A stretch of DNA of 64,000 nucleotides, from positions 244,298 to 308,297 of the forward strand of contig NZ_JAVDDV010000004.1 of NCBI RefSeq assembly GCF_030848565.1. Reading direction: 5' to 3'. Below are positions 11,036-20,432 of the stretch, piece after piece (positions within the stretch are counted from its first letter, which is position 1; the number at the start of each line of letters is the position of its first letter). The notes beneath the pieces are model-generated. The model searched no databases. It saw nothing but the letters and a program-made list of their open reading frames with translations, and was not told the origin of the DNA. This stretch comes from Natronolimnohabitans sp. A-GB9. Lineage in GTDB: Archaea > Halobacteriota > Halobacteria > Halobacteriales > Natrialbaceae. The translations under genes and the position numbers were made by a program.

Positions 11036-11217
11036 TCGCCGCCGCCGTCAGCACCCGCGTTTCGCCACTCGTCGATGCGAACGCTCGCCAGGCGCAGCGT
11101 CCGTCGATCGTGTCCGACGAGCGACCGCGGCGTGTCGGCGACGGGATCTTCGTGTTCCGTTCGACGGTAACACAGTGGGGAGATACCACTTTGGGCCTCG
11201 GTAACGTAGCTTCCAGT

Positions 11218-11700
11218 ATGGAGCTTCGACCAGCGACCCTCGACGACCGTGACGAGATCCGCACCGTCGCCCACGAAACCTGGCACGACACGTACGACGA
11301 ACTCGAGCCCGAGACGATCGACGAGACCGTCGACGAGTGGTACGGCGACGAACGACTCGAGCAGTCGCTCTCGGAGCCGGGAACGGCCTTTATCCTCGCC
11401 GAGAAAGAAGACGAGATCGTCGGATTCACCCACGGCGTCGTCAGTGGAGACGAGGGCGACGTGCTCCGGATGGCGGTCCACCCGGACCATCAGGGTGAGG
11501 GAATCGGGACGGCCCTGCACGAACGGCTCCGTGAGGACTTACAGGACTTCAACATGAAGCGAATGCAGGCGATCGATCTGGCCTCCAACGAGGGCGGCCA
11601 ACGGTTCTACGAGAAACAGGGGTTCGAACAGACCGGCGAGGGAACTGTCGAGATGGGTGGCGAGGAACGCAAGGAGGTCGTCTACACCCTCGAGTTATAG
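11218..11700 (+). CDS. GNAT-family N-acetyltransferase (copy 2)
   Basis: A 160-residue GNAT acetyltransferase, clearly paralogous to the 10304 gene: same MxxRPA start, HETWHDTYDELE segment, EDEIVGFTHGVV strand and VHPDHQGEGIGTALHERL acetyl-CoA loop (about 84-101), ending with FYEKQGFEQTGEGTVEM. The ATG at 11218 aligns with that of copy 1. Being convergent with the PQQ lipoprotein at 11783, its 3' end lies in a family A repeat region. Substrate is unknown; tandem paralogues suggest related but distinct acceptors. Confidence 0.9.
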   Translation: MELRPATLDDRDEIRTVAHETWHDTYDELEPETIDETVDEWYGDERLEQSLSEPGTAFILAEKEDEIVGFTHGVVSGDEGDVLRMAVHPDHQGEGIGTALHERLREDLQDFNMKRMQAIDLASNEGGQRFYEKQGFEQTGEGTVEMGGEERKEVVYTLEL

Positions 11701-11702
11701 CG

Positions 11703-11785
11703 TCATACGGTCTCCTGTCGTCAGGTCCCACCGATCGCCACACGGGGTCGACGATCGGCGAACAGCGGTACAGCAGTCCGTCTCA
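11703..11785. repeat. Family A palindromic repeat, copy 2
   Basis: Begins TCATACGGTCTCCTGTCGTC and ends GGTACAGCAGTCCGTCTCA; inner arms CCGATCGCC and CGATCGGCG. It fills the space between two convergent genes; the terminal TCA (11783-11785) is the complement of the TGA stop of the PQQ lipoprotein. Confidence 0.85.
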
Positions 11786-12955
11786 GTCGAAGACGACGAG
11801 TTCGCCTGCGTCCGTGCCGACGAAGACCGCGTCGTCGGCGACCGTCGGCCCAGTCGCGAACTCGCCCTCGAGCGGACGAGACCACCGCTGATCGCCCGTC
11901 TCGACTGCGAGTGCCACAAGCTCGGGACCACCGTTCGTGAGATAGACGGCTTCGTCGGTGACTGCGGGGGCTGAGATCGGCCGCCCGCCGACGTCGGTGT
12001 TCCATTCGTGTCCGCGATCGACAGCTGCGAACCGACCGCCGGTCGAGCCCGCGAACAGCGCGTCGCTCGTCGCCGCGGGCGACGAGAGGACGTGTCCCCT
12101 GAACCCGAACTGTCGGTGTGAGACGCCACTAGCGGTGAGCACCTCCACCGTAAGTGAGGGTGCCACGATATCGCCCTCGATCACCGTCGGTGACTGCATC
12201 CTGGAGCCCTCGTGGACCCACCGCTGGTCGCCGTCGATCGGATCGAGGGCGTAGAGCTCCCCCTCGAGTGATCGTTCGGCCCCGATATAGACGCCGTCGT
12301 CGGTGACGGCGGGGTAGTCGACGGCGTCGAGGCCCAACCCGGTCGACCACAGTTCGTCGCCGTCCGTCGCGTCGACGGCGTACGCGGTCGGATCCTCGCT
12401 CGTCCCGACGTAGACGGTGCCGTCGGCTGCGGTCGGACCCGCGACGGGTCCGGCCAGTTCGGCCGTCCACTCCCGTTTGCCGTTGGCCGCATTCAGGGCG
12501 ACGAGCTCGCCCGCGTCGGTGCCGACGACGACCCGCCCATCGACGACACACGGACACTGTGTGCGGCCTCCTTCGAGCGACTCGGCCCACCGCTCGTCGC
12601 CGTTGGCCGCCTCGAGAGCGTGGACAGTCCCGTCGTCGGTCGCGGCGTAGACCGTGCCGTCGACGACCGCGACCTGATCGCCGATCGCACCTGATAGCGT
12701 CGTCGTCCACCGTTTGGATGGCTCCGCAGTCGGCGCTGCCGACGTGGCGTAGCCGTCGTTTCGCGGCGATCGCTGAAAGGAGGGCCAGTCGGCGGCCGGT
12801 ATCGCGTCGCCGTTCTCGTTTCCGTCGCCCTTGCCGTCGTCCTCGTCATCACCACTCCCACCGTTTTCCCCCTCTAACAGACTCGTACAGCCCGCACCGA
12901 CGCTCAGCGTTGCCGTGGCTCCTGTTAGCAGGAATTTCCGTCTCGAGCGTCTCAT
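11783..12955 (-). CDS. PQQ-like beta-propeller lipoprotein
   Basis: A 390-residue exported lipoprotein. The N terminus has twin arginines (RRSRRKFLLTG), a hydrophobic stretch and a GAGC lipobox near residue 22, followed by a low-complexity Gly/Asp/Glu linker to about 50. The rest is a beta-propeller of repeated blades with the PQQ-like motif pattern (VVDGTVYAATDDGTVHALEAANGDERW and its repeats). No PQQ-enzyme active-site residues are evident, so a scaffold or BamB-like binding role at the cell surface is more likely than dehydrogenase activity. It is a single gene, convergent with the GNAT copy 2. Confidence 0.88.
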   Translation of the reverse strand: MRRSRRKFLLTGATATLSVGAGCTSLLEGENGGSGDDEDDGKGDGNENGDAIPAADWPSFQRSPRNDGYATSAAPTAEPSKRWTTTLSGAIGDQVAVVDGTVYAATDDGTVHALEAANGDERWAESLEGGRTQCPCVVDGRVVVGTDAGELVALNAANGKREWTAELAGPVAGPTAADGTVYVGTSEDPTAYAVDATDGDELWSTGLGLDAVDYPAVTDDGVYIGAERSLEGELYALDPIDGDQRWVHEGSRMQSPTVIEGDIVAPSLTVEVLTASGVSHRQFGFRGHVLSSPAATSDALFAGSTGGRFAAVDRGHEWNTDVGGRPISAPAVTDEAVYLTNGGPELVALAVETGDQRWSRPLEGEFATGPTVADDAVFVGTDAGELVVFD

Positions 12956-13117
12956 GCTAGCTACAGTTCAGCGTCGAATAATAAGCACGGCGAATATTCC
13001 CATTCGATGATAGGCGTTGCTGACCGTGCTGACGACCATCGTACGGATCGCTGCCGTCTGCCCCAGCGACCCCGCGACCTGCCCTGTGGTTTCGTCGGGG
13101 AATCTACAGCGACCGCC

Positions 13118-15178
13118 TCAGAACTCCTCGGTCGGCGGTGCGACTCCCTCGTCTTCGTCGCCACCCTCGAGGTCGAACTCCTCGCGAACCTCCCGAATTC
13201 GGTCCCGGATGTCGGCCGCCAACTCGAACTCGAGGTTGCTTGCGGCCTCCTCCATGCGGTCCTCGAGGTCGTCGATGTAGCGGGCGGCCTCGTCCTCGTC
13301 CGCGAGGCTCTTTCCGGAGACCTCGCTGGTGTCGGTCTTCGATCCGGGGAGGTTCGTCTCACCGATCTCCTTTTCGATCGTCGTCGGTTCGAAGCCGTGT
13401 TCCTCGTTGTACTCCTGTTGGATGCGACGCCGCCGCCGGGTCTCCTCGATCGCCGACTCCATGGCGTTCGAGGGGTCGTCGGCGTAGAGGACGACCTTGC
13501 CGTTGACGTTTCGCGCTGCACGGCCCATCGTCTGGACGAGCGTCGTCTCCGAGCGCAGGAACCCCTCCTGATCGGCGTCGAGAATCGCTACGAGCGAGAC
13601 CTCCGGAATGTCCAGACCCTCTCGTAGGAGGTTGATCCCGACGAGGACGTCGATCTCTCCGAGCCGAAGGGAGCGGATGATCTCGTGGCGCTCCAAGGTG
13701 TCGGTCTCGTCGTGCATGTACTCGACGTTCACACCGGCTTCCTCGAGATACTCGGTCAGATCCTCGGCCATCCGCTTCGTCAGCGTCGTCACGAGGGTTC
13801 GTTCGTCGCGTTCGATGCGCTGGTCGATGCGATCCATCAGGTCGTCGATCTGGCCGCTTGCCGGCGAGACCTCGACTTCGGGGTCGACGAGGTGAGTCGG
13901 GCGAACGATCTGTTCGACGATCTGCTCGCTGTGTTCGCGCTCGTAGTCGCCCGGCGTCGCCGAGACGTACAGCAGCTGGCCCGTCTTCTCCTCGAACTCT
14001 TCGAACGTGAGCGGACGATTGTCGTAGGCCGTCGGAAGTCGGAAGCCGTTCTCGACCAGTGAGTCCTTCCGGGACTTGTCGCCGGCGTACTGGCCGCGGA
14101 TCTGTGGGAGCGTGACGTGTGACTCGTCGACCACGGTCAGGAAGTCGTCGGGGAAGTAATCCAACAGCGTGTAGGGCGCCTCGCCGGACTCCCGATCCGA
14201 GAGGTAGACCGAGTAGTTCTCGATCCCCGAACAGTAGCCCGTTTCCTGCATCATCTCGAGATCGAACGTCGTCCGCTCGTCGATGCGCTGGGCGGCGATC
14301 ATATCGCCCTGGCGCTCGAAGTAGGAGATCCGGTCGTCGAGATCCTCACGGATCTCGTCCATCGCGCGCTCGAGTTTCGTCTCCGGGATCGAGTAGTGTT
14401 CGGCGGGGTGGATGAGGACGGCCTGTTGGTCGCCTTTGGTCTCGCCCTCGAGGGGATCGACTTTGACCATCCGATCGATCTCGTCGCCCCACAGCTCGAC
14501 GCGGACGGCGTAGCGGCCGTACATCGGGTAGATCTCGACGGTGTCGCCTCGCACCCGGAACGTGCCCTGTGTGAAGTCGACGTCGTTGCGCTCGTAGTTC
14601 AGGTCCACGAGTCGGGCGAGCAGTTCGTCGCGGCCGATCTCCTCGCCGACCTCGAGTCGCATCGACATATCGACGTAGTTGCGCGGATCACCGAGCCCGT
14701 AGATCGCCGACACCGAGGCGACGACGATGACGTCTTCCCGCGTCAAAAGCGAGCGCGTCGCGGAGTGGCGCAGACGATCGATCTCGTCGTTGATCGAGGC
14801 GTCCTTGTCGATGTAGGTGTCGGTCTGCTCGACGTAGGCCTCGGGCTGGTAGTAGTCGTAGTAGGAGACGAAGTACTCGACGGCGTTGTCGGGAAAGAGG
14901 GTCCGGAACTCCTCGTAGAGTTGGGCGGCAAGCGTCTTGTTGTGGGCGATGACCAGCGTCGGCTTCTGGATCGCTTCGATCACCCACGAGACGGTGTTGG
15001 TCTTTCCCGACCCCGTGACGCCGAGTAAGGTCTGTTCGTCCATTCCCGCGTTGAAACCGTCGGCCAACTGTTCGATCGCCTCAGGCTGGTCGCCCGCGGG
15101 ATCGAAGGGCGCGTCGACCGTAAACGGTCGGTCGACGTCGGGACGGTCCGGCTGGAGGGGGCCTCGAGTGTCGCTCAC
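13118..15178 (-). CDS. uvrB: Excinuclease ABC subunit B
   Basis: The damage-verifying helicase-like subunit of nucleotide excision repair, partner of UvrA and UvrC. The 686-residue protein has Walker A GVTGSGKT near residue 54-61, the beta-hairpin region with [15 protein letters not shown], the DEAD-type DESHVT motif, motif [11 protein letters not shown] and a C-terminal UVR domain (about 625-665) that contacts UvrC. The GTG at 15178 (GTGAGCGACACT) is chosen because family members start close to this point and the longer frame runs into a family A repeat at 15235. 116 codons shorter forms are not supported. Confidence 0.95.
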   Translation of the reverse strand: MSDTRGPLQPDRPDVDRPFTVDAPFDPAGDQPEAIEQLADGFNAGMDEQTLLGVTGSGKTNTVSWVIEAIQKPTLVIAHNKTLAAQLYEEFRTLFPDNAVEYFVSYYDYYQPEAYVEQTDTYIDKDASINDEIDRLRHSATRSLLTREDVIVVASVSAIYGLGDPRNYVDMSMRLEVGEEIGRDELLARLVDLNYERNDVDFTQGTFRVRGDTVEIYPMYGRYAVRVELWGDEIDRMVKVDPLEGETKGDQQAVLIHPAEHYSIPETKLERAMDEIREDLDDRISYFERQGDMIAAQRIDERTTFDLEMMQETGYCSGIENYSVYLSDRESGEAPYTLLDYFPDDFLTVVDESHVTLPQIRGQYAGDKSRKDSLVENGFRLPTAYDNRPLTFEEFEEKTGQLLYVSATPGDYEREHSEQIVEQIVRPTHLVDPEVEVSPASGQIDDLMDRIDQRIERDERTLVTTLTKRMAEDLTEYLEEAGVNVEYMHDETDTLERHEIIRSLRLGEIDVLVGINLLREGLDIPEVSLVAILDADQEGFLRSETTLVQTMGRAARNVNGKVVLYADDPSNAMESAIEETRRRRRIQQEYNEEHGFEPTTIEKEIGETNLPGSKTDTSEVSGKSLADEDEAARYIDDLEDRMEEAASNLEFELAADIRDRIREVREEFDLEGGDEDEGVAPPTEEF

Positions 15179-15234
15179 GGTACCCCGGATATGTGGCCGA
15201 CGAACTTGACCGCCACGGTCGACGCCGACCCGTT

Positions 15235-15318
15235 TCAGACGGTCTCCTGTCGTCACTGCCCGCCGATCACCGATCCCGTGTCGGCGATCGACGGGACCTC
15301 GGGACAGCAGTCCGTATC
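15235..15318. repeat. Family A palindromic repeat, copy 3
   Basis: Begins TCAGACGGTCTCCTGTCGTC and ends GGGACAGCAGTCCGTATCA, with inner arms CCGCCGATCACCGAT and GGCGATCGACGGG. It abuts a family B copy, sharing the TATCATAC junction, about 57 bases upstream of uvrB. Confidence 0.85.
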
Positions 15319-15430
15319 ATACTGCCGGACAGCACGATTCGACGATCGGTCGCGCGACTGCGGCCGTCCCAACGGGTGACGGCCGCGAGTTCGCGACCGA
15401 CGTGTCACTGACTGCTGTCCGGCAGTATCA
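15317..15430. repeat. Family B palindromic repeat, copy 2 (reference copy)
   Basis: About 113 bp. Outer ends ATACTGCCGGACAGCA and TGCTGTCCGGCAGTAT are near-perfect inverted repeats; the core is a nested hairpin (GGTCGCG ... CGCGACC outside, GCGGCCGTC ... GACGGCCGC inside). The last TCA (15428-15430) is the complement of the TGA stop of the DUF4397 gene. Confidence 0.9.
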
Positions 15431-16195
15431 GTTCTCAGCCTCCTGGGCCGCCGGCCCATCGGGCGTGAGCAACACTTCGAACTCGCGATCCTCGACGTCG
15501 GCCGGCGGGTCGAGATAGCCGACTGCGGCCGCCGTGTAGGGGGTCGCGAGCTCGAGTGTCACGTCGACCGAGGCGACGACCGCCCCCGGCTCGCCCGCCG
15601 GCGACACGTCGAGCGTGTAGTCACCGGCCGGCACCGCGACGTACTCCGAGGTCTCGCCGAAGGCCACGTTCTCGAACAGCGGCTGACCGGCAGCGCTGAC
15701 GTCGACGGCCGGAGCGTCCGGTGCGGCGTGGGCGAGCCGGACCACCGCGGAGCCGGCGTCGGTCAACACGAGCACGTCGAACGTTCCTGCCTCGAGTTCG
15801 CCGATGGCGGCGAGCGTGTAGAAAGCGTTCTCGACGGTCACTTCCTCGTCGTAGACTACCGCCTCCGGATCACCCGCCGCCGTGATCGTAACCTGGTAGG
15901 TTCCCGGTGCGAGCTCGAGATACGGCGAGATATCGCGATAGGCGACGTCGGCCAACACTTGTTCGCCGTCGACGAGGATATCCACGTTTGGCGCGTCCGG
16001 TGAGAAGTGGGCTACACGGACGCCGCCGGTCGGCGGCGCTTCCGGGGGACCGTCGTTTGCCGGCTTCCCTTTTTCGTCCGCGGGCTCTCGTTTGTCGTCT
16101 GGATGGTCACCGCGTGCGTACACTGTACTCGGAACCGCTGCGAGTCCACCCGCAACACCCATCGCTTTCATCGCCGTTCGCCGTGATACTGGCAT
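15428..16195 (-). CDS. DUF4397 domain surface protein
   Basis: A 255-residue exported protein with two DUF4397 beta-sandwich repeats. The N terminus MPVSRRTAMKAMGVAGGLA is a Tat signal with cleavage expected after VYA-RG near residue 28. A Pro/Lys/Asp linker follows, then repeat 1 (VRVAHFSPDAPNVDILVDGE, about 60-150) and repeat 2 (VRLAHAAPDAPAVDVSAAGQ, about 155-245). DUF4397 proteins are secreted or wall-associated; their ligand is unknown. The ATG at 16195 is chosen for the Tat signal. Its stop is contributed at the edge of a family B repeat. Confidence 0.9.
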   Translation of the reverse strand: MPVSRRTAMKAMGVAGGLAAVPSTVYARGDHPDDKREPADEKGKPANDGPPEAPPTGGVRVAHFSPDAPNVDILVDGEQVLADVAYRDISPYLELAPGTYQVTITAAGDPEAVVYDEEVTVENAFYTLAAIGELEAGTFDVLVLTDAGSAVVRLAHAAPDAPAVDVSAAGQPLFENVAFGETSEYVAVPAGDYTLDVSPAGEPGAVVASVDVTLELATPYTAAAVGYLDPPADVEDREFEVLLTPDGPAAQEAEN

Positions 16196-16439
16196 GGCAC
16201 TCTCGAGAGCGAGCGAGATGCTAAAAAATCCGTTAGTCAGTAACGCTGGTAGTCGATTGATTTCCCGGCGACAGTCACAGTGTACGATGACGTTTCTCAT
16301 GGTAGGGCGTCCGTATTGCTCGTTTTGCCGCCGTTCGGTCGGTGTAACGCGTGTGCGGAGTCGCTTTTTTCGTTGCCAGCAGCCGAACGTGGCCATTGCT
16401 CGCCCAACCGTTATGCGTCGTCTCGTATTGGCTCCGGAC

Positions 16440-16706
16440 ATGACCGAACAACTCCAGCAGGCACGCGACGACTTAGAGGAAGCGGCGAAGGCGGCCGACG
16501 ACGACGTTCGCGACGACATTCGCGAGACTGCGGAGGCGTTTGCCGACTACGTGATGGGCGACACCAACCCCGATCACGCCCTTCTCGACGAACGCCTCAA
16601 CACGCTCCGGCAGGTTCGCGAGGAGGCCGACGGCAACACCCGGGAGAAAGTCGAGTCGGCCATCGAGACGACCGAAGACTACCGCGAGCAGGTCGACCAG
16701 GCCTGA
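16440..16706 (+). CDS. Small helical haloarchaeal protein (88 aa)
   Basis: An 88-residue, highly charged, all-helical protein (MTEQLQQARDDLEEAAKAA, then repeated Arg/Asp/Glu heptad-like segments to VDQA). It looks like a short coiled coil and matches a haloarchaea-specific hypothetical type that I cannot assign a function. It is divergent from the DUF4397 gene across a 244-base AT-containing gap. Its TGA stop (16704-16706) opens a family A repeat. Confidence 0.72.
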   Translation: MTEQLQQARDDLEEAAKAADDDVRDDIRETAEAFADYVMGDTNPDHALLDERLNTLRQVREEADGNTREKVESAIETTEDYREQVDQA

Positions 16707-16788
16707 TACGGACTGCTGTCCCGATCTCTTGCCGATCGCCGACCCCGTCCTGGCGATCGGCGGGCAGTGACGACAGGAGACCGTATGA
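16704..16788. repeat. Family A palindromic repeat, copy 4
   Basis: Begins TGATACGGACTGCTGTCCCG and ends GACGACAGGAGACCGTATGA; inner arms GCCGATCGCCGA and TGGCGATCGGCGGG. The initial TGA is the stop codon of the gene at 16440. Confidence 0.9.
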
Positions 16789-16852
16789 TACGCCCGGTCG
16801 TCGAGACTGCAAGGTGACTTTTTTCGGCGATGTTCGTGGTAACGGTGTTCAG

Positions 16853-17059
16853 ATGGCCGACACGACCGCGAAGCGGTGGGAGTACGAGACGGTTCGTCCG
16901 CCGCGAAATCCGACGATGCAGGAAGCTTCCGATCCAGAGGAGGTCCTCAACGAGTTCGGAAGCGACGGCTGGGAGCTAATCGGCACGATCGATTACAGCG
17001 GTGGCGGGACGAAGTTTCTCGTCTTCAAGCGGCCGGTAGATGAGGAGCGCGATGAATGA
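16853..17059 (+). CDS. DUF4177 domain protein (68 aa)
   Basis: A 68-residue protein of the DUF4177 family: RWEYETVRPPRNP at the start, then the conserved LNEFGSDGWELIGTI core and a final strand TKFLVFKRPV. This small fold is widespread and of unknown biochemical role. The last codons overlap the next gene (ATG at 17052), so it is the first gene of a two-gene operon with a membrane protein. Confidence 0.85.
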   Translation: MADTTAKRWEYETVRPPRNPTMQEASDPEEVLNEFGSDGWELIGTIDYSGGGTKFLVFKRPVDEERDE

Positions 17060-18068
17060 CGACTCGGAAGATCCGGGGCCGGCCAACACGATGCGCGAGC
17101 GCGCCGGTAACAGTCGACTCAAGTTCTGGTTCCTGCTCAAGGCGAACCGGCTGGTGCTGACTGGACTGCTCACACTCGTGTTCTTCGCGCTTTTCATGAC
17201 TGGAATCTTCGTCAGGCCGACGCTCTCGGAGATGCTCGCACAGCGGGCCGTCATCGAGTCGATGTTTTCGACGATGCTCAGCGCGCTGATCACCGGCATC
17301 ACCCTCGTCGTAACCATCAGTCAGCTGATCATCTCACAGGAGAACGGTCCGCTCGGCGACCAACGGCAGCGAATGAGCGAAGCGCTCGACTTCAGAGGGT
17401 ACATGAAGGAGGTGACCGGCAAACCGGCTCCGGCGGATCCGTCGGCGTTGCTGCGTGAAATCGTCGACACGAGCGAAGAGCGCGCTCACGACCTCCGGGA
17501 CTCGGTCCAGGAACTCGACGACGAGGAACTCGTCGAGGAAGTCGAGGCGTTCGTCGATAGCATCACCGGCAACAGCGAAGCGGTGCGCGAGAAACTCGAG
17601 GACGAACAGTTCGGGACGTTCAACGTGGTCAACGCTGCGCTGGACTACAACTACTCGTGGAAACTATTCCAGATCGATCGACTCGAAGACGACTATCAGG
17701 ATGCACTCGAGAAACCGCAGTTCGAGGCGTTCGACGATCTCCGGACGTCGCTTGCGATGTTCGGACCCGCTCGAGAGCACGTCAAGACGCTGTACTTCCA
17801 GTGGGAGCTGATCGACCTCATGCGTCTGATTCTCTATGCAGGGATTCCGGCGCTGCTCGTTTCGGGAATGATGTTGACGTTCGTCGATCAGGCGACGATC
17901 CCCGGCAGTACGTTCGGGATCGACAACCTGCTCTGGCTCATCGGGTTGTCGTTTTCGATCACCCTCATGCCGTTCCTGCTGCTGACGACGTACATCACTC
18001 GAGTCGCAACGGTCGCAAAACGGACGCTCGCGATCGGTCCGCAGATCCTTCGTGAGTCACAGCGGTAG
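17052..18068 (+). CDS. Integral membrane protein (338 aa), function unknown
   Basis: A 338-residue membrane protein. Two N-terminal transmembrane spans (about 28-58 and 72-97), a cytoplasmic region of about 160 residues rich in Asp/Glu (helical, containing SGNSEAVREKLEDEQF-like segments), then two C-terminal spans (about 255-280 and 293-318). This 2TM + soluble + 2TM plan occurs in haloarchaeal hypotheticals but I cannot name the family. The start at 17052 overlaps the DUF4177 gene by 8 bases; an ATG at 17040 in the same frame is also possible. Translational coupling suggests the two act together at the membrane. Confidence 0.75.
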   Translation: MNDDSEDPGPANTMRERAGNSRLKFWFLLKANRLVLTGLLTLVFFALFMTGIFVRPTLSEMLAQRAVIESMFSTMLSALITGITLVVTISQLIISQENGPLGDQRQRMSEALDFRGYMKEVTGKPAPADPSALLREIVDTSEERAHDLRDSVQELDDEELVEEVEAFVDSITGNSEAVREKLEDEQFGTFNVVNAALDYNYSWKLFQIDRLEDDYQDALEKPQFEAFDDLRTSLAMFGPAREHVKTLYFQWELIDLMRLILYAGIPALLVSGMMLTFVDQATIPGSTFGIDNLLWLIGLSFSITLMPFLLLTTYITRVATVAKRTLAIGPQILRESQR

Positions 18069-18390
18069 CCGTCGACGCTGCGTTCGCGTTCGACTTGTCG
18101 AACAACCGTCCGGCACTGACGAACCAGTCGGCCGGAACGCGATCATCTCGCAGATGCCGGCGCTTATCGCTCTCGGGGCGAGCGCTCGCTGACCGTCTCG
18201 ACGATGGCTGCCTGCTCCATGAGCGTCACCAGGGCCACTCGCTTTCTCACTGTTCGGACGGCAACTGCCGGGACCGTGTCCCATCGTGCGGTCGTCTCCT
18301 CTCAGACGGACCGCTGTCTGTCAGTGCCGGCGCGATCGCTAGACGGTCACGGTCACGCCGGACCATCGGCACAGCATCCGGATCAGTCGT
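18069..18390. other. Intergenic stretch, possible decayed coding on the minus strand
   Basis: No intact gene. On the minus strand codons from about 18300 to 18164 read like a real C terminus (RKRVALVTLMEQAAIVETVS) but have no acceptable start and a stop just upstream, so this may be a gene remnant. Confidence is low. A family B repeat follows immediately. Confidence 0.3.
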
Positions 18391-18493
18391 TATACTGCCG
18401 GACAGAACTATTCACCGATCGGTCGCGCTACTGCGGCCGTCCCAACGGGTGACGGCCGCGAGTTCGCGACCGACGTTTTACTGACTGCTGTCC
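18391..18493. repeat. Family B palindromic repeat, copy 3, interrupted
   Basis: Matches copy 2 base for base over most of its length from TATACTGCCGGACAG to GACTGCTGTCC at 18483-18493, then breaks off. The missing 10-base terminus GGCAGTATTA is found 3.7 kb away at 22236, after a second copy of GACTGCTGTCC. The repeat was therefore whole before an insertion. Confidence 0.9.
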
Positions 18494-18744
18494 CAGCGTG
18501 TCATAGAATCGTTCACAACGATCAGTAGAGCTGCGAACTGACCGGTGAAGGAGCCACCAAATGCGATTGATATTCGAACTGGTATGCAAGATATAGAGTG
18601 AATTCATCGGTCTCGCCTTTCTGGATTTGAGGATGGGAGTTTTGTAGCGACCGGATATAGAACGCACATGGAAGGAGAGTTGCATCGAAAGCTTGTCGAA
18701 GAATCTTCGGATATTGCGACGATCATCGATTCAGAAGGGTTCTC

Positions 18745-20025
18745 TTAGCCGAGAAGTGAAAACAAGGCATAGGATCCCACGAGCGACATCATCGGCGTGA
18801 TCACCCAGAGTGTCACAACGCGAACTGCCGCTGCCTGGTGGAACAGACCTTCGGCAGACAGTTCCTCCGGGTCTTTTTCGCCGATGCTAGACACACCATC
18901 CCCGGATGCGTGCTGTCTGTCCGGGTGAGGAGTCTCGCCTTCAGCGAGTTCGCCCACAGTCGGGCCCGAATTGACCCCCTTGTTGCCTTCAACTGGGTGA
19001 AGTCTGAGTGCACCAGTCGTAAACTTTGGAGCGGATTCATCGGCGGGAGATCGTGTGACTATTTCTGCGAGCGTCCGCGCTCGGCTTGCACGGCCCCACC
19101 CGAGTCCAATAATACAACTGGTCGTACTCACGGCGAGACTGGCTGGAATTCCGAGCCACGATAGGACGGTGATAATCGTCGCACCCACGGTCGAAACAAT
19201 GAGCGCAGCCAGAATCGGCATCTCAGTAATATCGTTGCCAACGGTCGCCAGCGTCCGCCGGGCAATCGTGAAGCCGCCCACGCTGATGGCCCCAATTGCG
19301 AGGAGAATCGCCGGGCTAGGGTCAAGGGAACCGTTACCGACAAGCGGGGCGACTGCGTTCGCCGCGTTCGAGGCCCCAGCACTGAACGCCATGTAGCAGG
19401 CAATTGCCACCACAAGCGCCGACCCGATCAGATCCCGAGGCGAGACGTTATCGTTGACCGATAGCCGTGGGAGTCTCCCCTGGGTATCGATTGCGATCAA
19501 CGGGTTCGTGAGGCGACCGAATTCGAATTTGGCGTCGAGGTGCGGGTACAGATATCTGCCAATAAACACACCTGTGAAGACGGCGATCAGCGGGGCGACG
19601 ATCCATGCCGACAGGATGGTAAACATTAGCGCAGTGTTGAGCGTCCCCGTTGCCAATCCGAGTCCGACGATTGCTGCGACGGCTGTCATCGAGGTTGACG
19701 CCGGGACACCGTAGAGGTTCGAGATCAGGAGTGCGAGCCCGGTAAAAAAGAGGACGCCAACGCTCGCTGCAGGTGTAAAGGCTGCTGCATCGATGATTTC
19801 GGTACTCATCGTCGTGATGACCTTCCGCCCAATCGTCCACGCTCCGAGGAACGCAAACACGGTAAACAGTGCTCCGGCGGTGACTTTTCTGACGGCCCGG
19901 CTGCCGACTGCCGGTCCGAAGGCGACCCCGGTTGATGACCCGCCGATATTGTACCCGACGAACACCGCCACCAGCAATCCCACGAGAATGAGTAATTCTG
20001 CCACGTGTCTGCGTTCGGTTCGCAT
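18745..20025 (-). CDS. PiT-family inorganic phosphate permease
   Basis: A 426-residue polytopic membrane carrier of the PiT family, which takes up phosphate (often as a metal complex) with protons or sodium. The second PiT signature is clear: SAGASNAANAVAPLVGNG at about 240-257; the first is altered to NIGGSSTGVAFGPAVG near 26-41. About ten transmembrane spans are visible, with a hydrophilic loop near 345-395 before the last helix. The ATG at 20025 (MRTERRHVAELL) is preferred because the first span follows at once; an upstream in-frame ATG at 20127 would add 34 polar residues. It is cargo of the 18494-22224 segment and may partner the RCK protein gene behind it. Confidence 0.88.
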   Translation of the reverse strand: MRTERRHVAELLILVGLLVAVFVGYNIGGSSTGVAFGPAVGSRAVRKVTAGALFTVFAFLGAWTIGRKVITTMSTEIIDAAAFTPAASVGVLFFTGLALLISNLYGVPASTSMTAVAAIVGLGLATGTLNTALMFTILSAWIVAPLIAVFTGVFIGRYLYPHLDAKFEFGRLTNPLIAIDTQGRLPRLSVNDNVSPRDLIGSALVVAIACYMAFSAGASNAANAVAPLVGNGSLDPSPAILLAIGAISVGGFTIARRTLATVGNDITEMPILAALIVSTVGATIITVLSWLGIPASLAVSTTSCIIGLGWGRASRARTLAEIVTRSPADESAPKFTTGALRLHPVEGNKGVNSGPTVGELAEGETPHPDRQHASGDGVSSIGEKDPEELSAEGLFHQAAAVRVVTLWVITPMMSLVGSYALFSLLG

Positions 20026-20432
20026 GCGAAAAAATAGTGCCGTTTCACTGCTGAACTGTTGGCTCCGACCGATAGACGCAGTAACACGGATATCTAGGAC
20101 CGATTCGTCCCCATACGGGTTGCCCAAAGATCAGTGATCGATATGCGCCTTCTCTCCATCAACCGTTGAACGGACATTTTCACAAGCTGTTAGAAGGTGG
20201 TCTGCATCCAGAGGCTGAGGGCATTGGAGAAGGGGGGTTTCGCTATATGATTGCTGGTAAGAGAGCCTGTACCGCCCGAAAACCAGTATCAACTCCCTAA
20301 GGACTCCCCTTTTTGCGCGCTCAGAGGCTGTAGTCAACACATGTATTTCATTCCGTCAGAGCCCAGCGGAACAATTTGCTGGAACTCTCGGCCAAGATTG
20401 AACACCAGAACGTGATGTAGCACCAGAGCGAC
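20026..20432. other. 407-base gap between permease and RCK genes
   Basis: AT-richer than the surroundings. A minus-strand frame at 20131-20340 (69 codons) has no recognisable features and is not supported. Expected to hold the promoter of the permease gene; no palindrome or repeat of families A or B is seen. Confidence 0.5.

Noticed and set aside
18428..18685. Minus-strand frame across the left end of the island
   Set aside because: It joins repeat sequence to island sequence, has no signal or motif, and is a product of the insertion.
20131..20340. Minus-strand frame of 69 codons between the two cargo genes
   Set aside because: No recognisable feature and no ribosome-binding or promoter support.
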